From an uncultured Rhodospirillales bacterium (GTDB taxonomy: Bacteria > Pseudomonadota > Alphaproteobacteria > CALMVH01): a stretch of 7,654 nucleotides of DNA. Below are positions 1 through 4,086 of the stretch, piece after piece (position 1 is the first letter of the stretch; every line of letters begins with the position of its first letter). The notes under the pieces are model-generated. The model saw only the letters and a list, made by a program, of their open reading frames with translations. It made no database searches and was not told the DNA's origin. The position numbers were made by a program, and so were the translations under genes. The stretch is from positions 1-7,654 of the forward strand of contig CALMVH010000010.1 of the NCBI GenBank assembly GCA_937873165.1, in the 5' to 3' direction.

Positions 1-988
1 CGCCATGGCCGCTGCCGAGGACGGATGGAAACATCAGCGCCAGAAGCCCCAGCAAGAAGCCGCCGGCAGCCGGACGCCCCCAGGCCGGTATGGCGTTGCG
101 GCGAAACAGGGTTTCGGTCAAGGTGACGCCCCGCATCACCGCGATGCTGACAACCGCCGCCCCCAGGCCTAACAGGCCGAAGATGAAGTAATCGGCGGTA
201 TGCACCGTGGCGTTGGCATCGAGGCGGAAGATGGGTTGTGTCCCGATCAGCACGCGCCCGGTCATCATGCCCGACAATGCCGCGATGGCGACGGCCCCCA
301 GCGAGGCGGGCATGTATGACCCGAGGATCAGCTCGAACGCGTAGAAGGCCCCGGCCAGAGGCGCGTTGAACGCCGCCGCGATGCCGCCCGCCGCACCGCA
401 CGCCACCAGAGTACGCACATCGTCGCGGCGCAGGCGCAACATCCGCCCCAGGTAAGAGCCCAGGGCCGCGCCCAGCTGCGTGTAACCCGCCTCAAGGCCG
501 ACCGACGCCCCGACGCCCCCCGACAGAACGGTGGTACCGCCAATCTGCAGGCTGTCGCGCAACGACATGCGGCCGCCGTGCAGGGCATTGGCCTCGATCG
601 CGTCGATGGCCTCCCGCGGCGAAAGCCGGCGCAGCACCCGGGTTACCACGCCCACACCTAGGCCGCCAACGCACGGTACGAGCACCATCCGCCAGGGATC
701 GAGGTCCGGCGCGCTGCTGAGGTGCATGGAAAATGCAATATGGAAGAAAACGGCCCGCAAAGCCGCAACGCTGCCGCCGAGCAGGGCGACAGCGCACCCA
801 GCTGCCAGGCCGGTCAACGCGCTCCACGCCAGGATCGCGGTGTTGTTGTTGCGGAGCCTGGTAACGATAAACGCGTGAACCCGCCGTTTCCAGCCGGTCA
901 GGCCTGGAAAAGTCAGGATCAGGCTCACGACCTGCGGCGTTGAAACGCCCCCGAGCACGGAAAAGGATGGATGCCGGCCATGACCCAT
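1..988 (-). CDS. ClC-family chloride channel/transporter, 3' part cut by window edge
   Basis: Integral membrane anion channel or anion/proton exchanger of the ClC family. About 329 codons are visible and the C-terminal part runs off the left edge. Family motifs read in order: G-L-E-A-G at residues 164-168 in the place of the usual GREGP, with the gating glutamate kept as E166; GAAGGIAAAFNAPLAG near residues 198-213; and PSVLGSGHG at the truncated end, in the place of the GGGY/F motif. Compared with the E. coli exchanger, the glutamate after FNAPLAG (E202) is kept as E219, but the next residue, equivalent to the internal proton glutamate E203, is leucine (L220). This suggests a channel-like or otherwise uncoupled protein; that is inference. 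The first motif, usually GSGIP, is replaced by a stretch containing EAIDAIEANALHGGRMS, which I believe is typical of one bacterial ClC subgroup. The start ATG at 988 has AAGG nine bases upstream (998-1001). Many hydrophobic segments follow a basic N-terminus of about 45 residues. Confidence 0.93.
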   Translation of the reverse strand, partial: MGHGRHPSFSVLGGVSTPQVVSLILTFPGLTGWKRRVHAFIVTRLRNNNTAILAWSALTGLAAGCAVALLGGSVAALRAVFFHIAFSMHLSSAPDLDPWRMVLVPCVGGLGVGVVTRVLRRLSPREAIDAIEANALHGGRMSLRDSLQIGGTTVLSGGVGASVGLEAGYTQLGAALGSYLGRMLRLRRDDVRTLVACGAAGGIAAAFNAPLAGAFYAFELILGSYMPASLGAVAIAALSGMMTGRVLIGTQPIFRLDANATVHTADYFIFGLLGLGAAVVSIAVMRGVTLTETLFRRNAIPAWGRPAAGGFLLGLLALMFPSVLGSGHG

Positions 989-991
989 CGT

Positions 992-1016
992 GGATGGCCT
1001 TATATTAAGGCCATCC
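992..1016 (-). promoter_or_regulatory. Perfect 11-bp inverted repeat over the clc ribosome binding site
   Basis: The arms GGATGGCCTTA (992-1002) and TAAGGCCATCC (1006-1016) are exact reverse complements with a 3-base spacer. The repeat ends three bases before the clc start codon at 988. In the clc transcript the downstream arm contains AAGG (998-1001), the only Shine-Dalgarno-like sequence at a usable distance, so a hairpin would hide it. No U-run follows, so it is a poor candidate for a terminator of the small gene upstream. A DNA-level operator for a dimeric regulator is an equally good reading. Confidence 0.55.
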
Positions 1017-1041
1017 TATGGCACCTGGATATCGAGCCGCT

Positions 1042-1242
1042 TCAATCCGTAAGAGGCGGCATTCCTGGGTAATCCGGCTCCATCGGCGGCATTTCGACCG
1101 GCATGTCCTGGCCGGGCTCCGGCATCTCCACCGGCTCGCCGCCCGGCAGTTCCTGTTCCTGTCCGGGGCCCGGTGAGTCGGGGCCGGGTGTCTCGACAGG
1201 GTCGCGGGGATAGGGCGGCAGCTGTGGGGGTGTTTGTTGCAT
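1042..1242 (-). CDS. Small proline-rich protein of unknown function
   Basis: A 66-residue protein rich in proline, glutamate, glycine and methionine, acidic, with no membrane segment and no cysteine. The element PVExP occurs three times (residues 15-19, 37-41, 48-52), and the last two copies read PVEMP. Short proline-rich proteins of this general look occur in many proteobacteria as hypothetical proteins; I know of no established function. The ATG at 1242 lacks a clear Shine-Dalgarno sequence. An in-frame GTG at 1266 would add eight residues and has AAGGGA (1274-1279 on this strand) seven bases upstream, so it may be the true start. The gene lies 53 bases upstream of clc on the same strand and is divergent from the plus-strand gene at 1315. 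The longer open frame upstream of 1266 is antisense to that gene and is not included. Confidence 0.6.
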   Translation of the reverse strand: MQQTPPQLPPYPRDPVETPGPDSPGPGQEQELPGGEPVEMPEPGQDMPVEMPPMEPDYPGMPPLTD

Positions 1243-1314
1243 ACGTGTTGAAGATGCGAGGCGCACGGAAAGTTCCCTTGTGTTATGACAGCTATGTACT
1301 GTAAAGAGCAGGTC
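1243..1314. promoter_or_regulatory. Divergent intergenic region between the proline-rich gene and the plus-strand unknown gene
   Basis: These 72 bases separate two divergent genes and must hold the control signals for both unless they are read from further away. Visible elements are a Shine-Dalgarno-like AAAGAG (1303-1308) six bases before the plus-strand ATG at 1315, AAGGGA on the minus strand (1274-1279) suited to the GTG at 1266, and a possible plus-strand -10 element TATGAC (1284-1289) after TG. No convincing -35 element was found on either strand. Confidence 0.3.
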
Positions 1315-1929
1315 ATGAGCCGCGACGAAGACCGCGAAGGATCTGAACAACAGCGCCGTGCCGCGGTGATCGCGCGGCTCGGGTGCGTGCCGCAGCCGCC
1401 CTCGCCCGTCCGCCTGCAGGACATGACGAAACCCGAGGAAGACCTGCTGAAACGGCGCCATCGCCGTGGCCCGCCGTTGAACGATTTCCAGCATGACATG
1501 CTTGCCCTGCTCTCGCCTCGCGAGAGATCCGTGCTGGCGGTAAGGCCAGTGGATTCCGACAGCACGCCCGAGCTGTTTCTTGGGCAAATGAGCAAGGTCC
1601 ACGCCTCGATCGACTCATCGTCCAAGGCCCGGAGCCTGCGAGGGATCGCCGAGCGCCACCGGCTGCTTCCTGAATTTGCTGCGCGGCTTGAAACCAGATT
1701 ACCGAGCAGCCTGGACGACCAGCTGGTCGTTCTACAGCAACGGGTAAACCTGCCAGCCTTCCAGTCGCAGTTATTGCAAGCGCATGGGGCCGCCTACAAT
1801 CAATGGCTCTTGCTGAATGGGTTCAGCCAAGTGGCCCGCTCGCCCGTTCAGCAAAAACGCTTCGATTCTACCGCTCACCTGCTTTCGCGAACATCCGCCT
1901 TTCGACCCAAACGTTTCCCAGGACATTGA
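1315..1929 (+). CDS. Unrecognised basic protein, 204 residues
   Basis: I do not recognise this protein. It is soluble-looking and rich in Arg, Leu, Gln and Ser, with no signal peptide or membrane segment. The N-terminal third is charged (SRDEDREGSEQQRR), followed by a basic run (LLKRRHRRGPP) near residue 50 and then leucine-rich, probably helical sequence. Codon third positions are mostly G or C through the first two thirds, as in neighbouring genes, and become more mixed after about 1780. The start at 1315 is chosen because AAAGAG lies six bases upstream; an in-frame ATG at 1285 would add ten residues but has no well-spaced Shine-Dalgarno sequence. The C-terminal end has little predicted structure and the codon bias weakens, so a frameshift or decayed 3' end is possible. 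The reading frame is long enough, and its codon use good enough, that I think it is a real gene. Confidence 0.55.
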   Translation: MSRDEDREGSEQQRRAAVIARLGCVPQPPSPVRLQDMTKPEEDLLKRRHRRGPPLNDFQHDMLALLSPRERSVLAVRPVDSDSTPELFLGQMSKVHASIDSSSKARSLRGIAERHRLLPEFAARLETRLPSSLDDQLVVLQQRVNLPAFQSQLLQAHGAAYNQWLLLNGFSQVARSPVQQKRFDSTAHLLSRTSAFRPKRFPGH

Positions 1930-1933
1930 TTTG

Positions 1934-2119
1934 ATGCCGCTTTCTCATCAGCCCGTAAATCCACATGACCTTGCAAATCCATCCACCCGCTTGAAAACCC
2001 AGATTCGCCTGGATGTTCCGAGTGGAACCTGTGCGGAGTCACCCGACGACAAGCGCGACAAACAGCTTCGTGATTTTGCTCGGCGTCAATGGTCGGCGGC
2101 CAAGCGCCACGAACGGTAA
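1934..2119 (+). CDS. Doubtful small basic ORF, 61 residues
   Basis: The ORF starts four bases after the stop codon of the preceding gene, spacing that would suit translational coupling, and has AGGA (1920-1923) ten bases before its ATG. The predicted product is polar and basic, ending in KQLRDFARRQWSAAKRHER. There is no recognisable domain. Codon third positions are much less G/C-biased than in the surrounding genes, which argues against strong coding selection. The same frame is open back to 1817 across the end of the previous gene, so this could instead be the 3' part of a frameshifted longer gene, or non-coding. Confidence 0.25.
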   Translation: MPLSHQPVNPHDLANPSTRLKTQIRLDVPSGTCAESPDDKRDKQLRDFARRQWSAAKRHER

Positions 2120-2146
2120 CGGCTTCTGTTGACAAGCCAAGCCGTT
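2118..2146. repeat. 8-bp inverted repeat surrounding the -35 element
   Basis: AACGGCTT (2118-2125) and AAGCCGTT (2139-2146) are perfect reverse complements separated by 13 bases. The left arm overlaps the last two bases of the stop codon of the small ORF at 1934-2119. The spacer contains TTGACA (2129-2134), the best -35 element in front of the 2184 gene. It could be an operator or a weak hairpin terminator: three T residues (2145-2147) coincide with the end of the right arm, but there is no longer T run. Confidence 0.45.
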
Positions 2147-2157
2147 TCGAACTAGTT
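2129..2157 (+). promoter_or_regulatory. Candidate promoter of the 117-residue acidic protein gene
   Basis: A perfect TTGACA (2129-2134) is followed after 17 bases by CTAGTT (2152-2157), a partial match to the looser -10 elements of alphaproteobacterial housekeeping promoters. Transcription would begin about 20 bases before the start codon at 2184, leaving room for the GGGGAG ribosome binding site at 2172-2177. The -35 is strong and the -10 is weak. Confidence 0.4.
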
Positions 2158-2183
2158 GAACCGCATCGACTGGGGAGAGCTTG

Positions 2184-2537
2184 ATGGCCATCGATGTGTT
2201 GTCGCGGGAGAACTGCATTCCGATCATCGTGGGCGATGAAGCCGACATGGCTGATGTCGTGGGCGTTGGCACCACAGGTGGTACCGCGCACCTGATCATG
2301 ACGAACGAGGAAGGCAAGACCAACAAGGTCGCGCTGAGCCCCCAGGCCGCGAAGAACTTCGCGACCAGCAAGCACGTGCTGCTGGTCAGCCTGACTCCGG
2401 AAGACGAGATCGCATCGGCCTACAAGATGCCGATCAACGATCCCGACCAATCGATGGAAGCCCTGGACGAGGCGCAGATCAAGGAATTGGCCGAGGATTT
2501 GGTCGCTGGCGACTTCAACCTGGACTACCTGCGATAA
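2184..2537 (+). CDS. Acidic protein of unknown function, 117 residues
   Basis: I do not recognise the family. Coding status is well supported: third codon positions are overwhelmingly G or C, and GGGGAG (2172-2177) lies six bases before the ATG. A TTG three bases earlier is also open but would be too close to that site. The protein is acidic and soluble-looking, with one cysteine (C11). The first half looks like beta strands (CIPIIVGDEADMADVVGVGTT, then AHLIMTNEEGKTNKVALS). A short hydrophobic strand KHVLLVSLT lies at about 63-71, and the C-terminus is an acidic helix (MEALDEAQIKELAEDLVAGD) before a hydrophobic end. No signal peptide or membrane segment is seen. It has its own candidate promoter and converges on xthA with 13 bases between the stop codons, so it is probably a single-gene transcript. 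Confidence 0.88.
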   Translation: MAIDVLSRENCIPIIVGDEADMADVVGVGTTGGTAHLIMTNEEGKTNKVALSPQAAKNFATSKHVLLVSLTPEDEIASAYKMPINDPDQSMEALDEAQIKELAEDLVAGDFNLDYLR

Positions 2538-2550
2538 CCCACTGTTCCGG

Positions 2551-3339
2551 CTAGTCGATATCCACCACGACCGGCACGTGATCGCTGCCGCGTTCCCAGT
2601 CGCGCACATGCGTCAGGATTTCCGCGCGCGTTACCCGGTCGATCAGCGGCTGCGTTACCCAGATATGGTCCAGCCTGCGGCCCCGGTTGGAGGCCTTCCA
2701 GTCGCGGTTGCGGTAGCTCCACCATGAATACAGTTTCTCTGAGGCCGGGGTGAACTTCCGCACGGCATCCCTGAAATGTCCTGCCTGCTGCCAGGCAGCA
2801 TACTTCTGAACCTCGACAGGCGTGTGCGACACGACGCCCAGCAACTGCTTGTGCGACCAGACCTCATGTTCCAAGGGCGCGACGTTCAGGTCGCCCACCA
2901 GGATCATGTGCGGATGCGCCGCGCGGCGTTCGGCGAACCAGGCGGCATGCTCGTCGAGAAAGCGCAGCTTGTGGGCGAACTTGTCATTCAAAGCGGGATC
3001 GGGTACGTCGCCGCCAGCCGGAACGTAGACGTTGTGCAGTTCGGTCCCGCCCGGCAGCGTCGCCACCGCGTGCCGGCAGTCCTGCCGCTCGCACCAGTTC
3101 CGGACCGCTGTTTCGACGAAGGGCGCGCGGGCGATCATCGCCACGCCATTGTAGCCCTTCATGCCATGCTTGTGGATGAACCCGTATCCCGCCTCGGCCA
3201 AGGCTTCGTCAGGAAAGGCTTCGTCCGGCGCCTTGGTTTCCTGTAGGCACAGGATATCGGGAGACATCTCGTTCAGCAGACGGCGCACAAGGTCGATGCG
3301 CAGCCGCACGGAGTTGATGTTCCAGGTCGCGATCCGCAT
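2551..3339 (-). CDS. xthA: Exodeoxyribonuclease III (AP endonuclease)
   Basis: Cytoplasmic DNA repair enzyme of the exonuclease III/AP endonuclease family (endonuclease-exonuclease-phosphatase fold). It cuts DNA 5' to abasic sites and removes nucleotides and blocking groups from 3' ends in base excision repair. The 262 residues match the usual length. Active-site motifs are all present: WNINSVR (N7), LCLQETK (E34, metal ligand), NVYVPAGGD (Y105), LVGDLNVAP (D150, N152), RRLDHIW (D224) and GSDHVPV (D253, H254). The ATG at 3339 gives the standard MRIATWNINS beginning, so the start is secure, although no good Shine-Dalgarno sequence precedes it. The gene lies 44 bases after the CHAP gene on the same strand and may be read with it; I saw no separate promoter in that gap. 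The product fits the subgroup common in alphaproteobacteria. Confidence 0.97.
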   Translation of the reverse strand: MRIATWNINSVRLRIDLVRRLLNEMSPDILCLQETKAPDEAFPDEALAEAGYGFIHKHGMKGYNGVAMIARAPFVETAVRNWCERQDCRHAVATLPGGTELHNVYVPAGGDVPDPALNDKFAHKLRFLDEHAAWFAERRAAHPHMILVGDLNVAPLEHEVWSHKQLLGVVSHTPVEVQKYAAWQQAGHFRDAVRKFTPASEKLYSWWSYRNRDWKASNRGRRLDHIWVTQPLIDRVTRAEILTHVRDWERGSDHVPVVVDID

Positions 3340-3383
3340 GCAGAGTCAGGTACGCCGTCGATTACCGATAAACGCGGACGATC

Positions 3384-3935
3384 TTACTGGTTGTCGATGT
3401 CCTTGATCGCGGACTCGGTGGCCGCGCCGTCGCCGCTCGAATTCTCCGCCACCAAGTCGTCGCCTGTCTTGCCCGGCGCATTGTAGACGAAGCCGAGGAT
3501 ATGGTTCGAACGGCCAAAGCTCTGGCTGCTTTCGTCCCACACTTTAACCTCTGTCCAGTCGTTCTTGTCCGATACGTCCTCGACCAGCACGCCGGTGCTG
3601 ACATGCCCCTTCAGCGAACGCATGCGCGCCCAGTTGGCATGGTTGATGGTGATCAGGCGCGGGTTCATCAGGTGCGAAACGATGGCAACATGCCCATGCT
3701 CCATGCTGCCGGTGTGATCGAACACCAGGATTGCGGATTCCTTCGGCACGTGTCCGCGCTCGTACCGGCCGCCGGCGTTGCCCCACCACTGCCAGGCATC
3801 ACCCGAGATGGCGAGGCCGGAGACTTTTCGCACATACTCGACGCAATTCAGCGCAAAACACGGGCCAGACACCATCGACAGAAGCATCACGACGACGGTG
3901 GCAAGCCGAAAGCGGCTTTTCGCAAAAGAAGTCAT
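3384..3935 (-). CDS. Secreted CHAP-domain cysteine hydrolase
   Basis: A 183-residue exported protein with a CHAP (NlpC/P60-like cysteine amidohydrolase/peptidase) domain, a fold that usually cleaves peptide bonds in peptidoglycan. Residues 1-28 form a signal peptide: a basic start with K6, R8 and R10, a hydrophobic core LATVVVMLLSMVSG, and likely cleavage after FA at 28. The catalytic cysteine is C31 in LNCVEYVR, only about three residues into the mature protein. The histidine is H82 in HGHVAIVSH, and INHANW (97-102) supplies the third polar residue. The domain ends near residue 152, and a polar acidic tail of about 30 residues follows. Periplasmic cell-wall remodelling is the natural inference, but no substrate is shown. 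The start at 3935 has only a weak AGG nearby. The gene has its own AT-rich upstream region and is followed after 44 bases by xthA. Confidence 0.85.
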   Translation of the reverse strand: MTSFAKSRFRLATVVVMLLSMVSGPCFALNCVEYVRKVSGLAISGDAWQWWGNAGGRYERGHVPKESAILVFDHTGSMEHGHVAIVSHLMNPRLITINHANWARMRSLKGHVSTGVLVEDVSDKNDWTEVKVWDESSQSFGRSNHILGFVYNAPGKTGDDLVAENSSGDGAATESAIKDIDNQ

Positions 3936-3992
3936 CTACCTGTCCGTGGTCCGTTTCGTTGAGTGCGGCTTAACACGGGGAATCTTTAGGCT

Positions 3993-4020
3993 TCAATAAA
4001 ATATTTTTCGGATGTTGCAA
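3993..4020 (-). promoter_or_regulatory. Weak candidate promoter for the CHAP gene
   Basis: On the minus strand TTGCAA (4015-4020) is followed after 16 bases by TATTGA (3993-3998), within the most AT-rich stretch of the window. Transcription would start roughly 50 bases before the ATG at 3935. The -35 is part of TTTTTTGCAA (4015-4024), which also occurs upstream of the sensor kinase gene (7088-7097). Confidence 0.25.
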
Positions 4021-4086
4021 AAAAGCATATTGATCTTTGGCGCGGCTTCCGACAGGCCCCGCCTTTTGCCGGCCGAACCGCGGCTG

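Noticed and set aside
1243..1602. Upstream extension of the proline-rich gene, reaching 186 codons in total
   Set aside because: The extra sequence is antisense to the 1315 plus-strand gene and unlike the proline-rich part; starts at 1242 or 1266 explain the gene better.
1875..2609. Minus-strand open frame of 244 codons across the 2184 gene
   Set aside because: It opposes a plus-strand gene with strong codon bias and a good ribosome binding site, and it overlaps the end of xthA.
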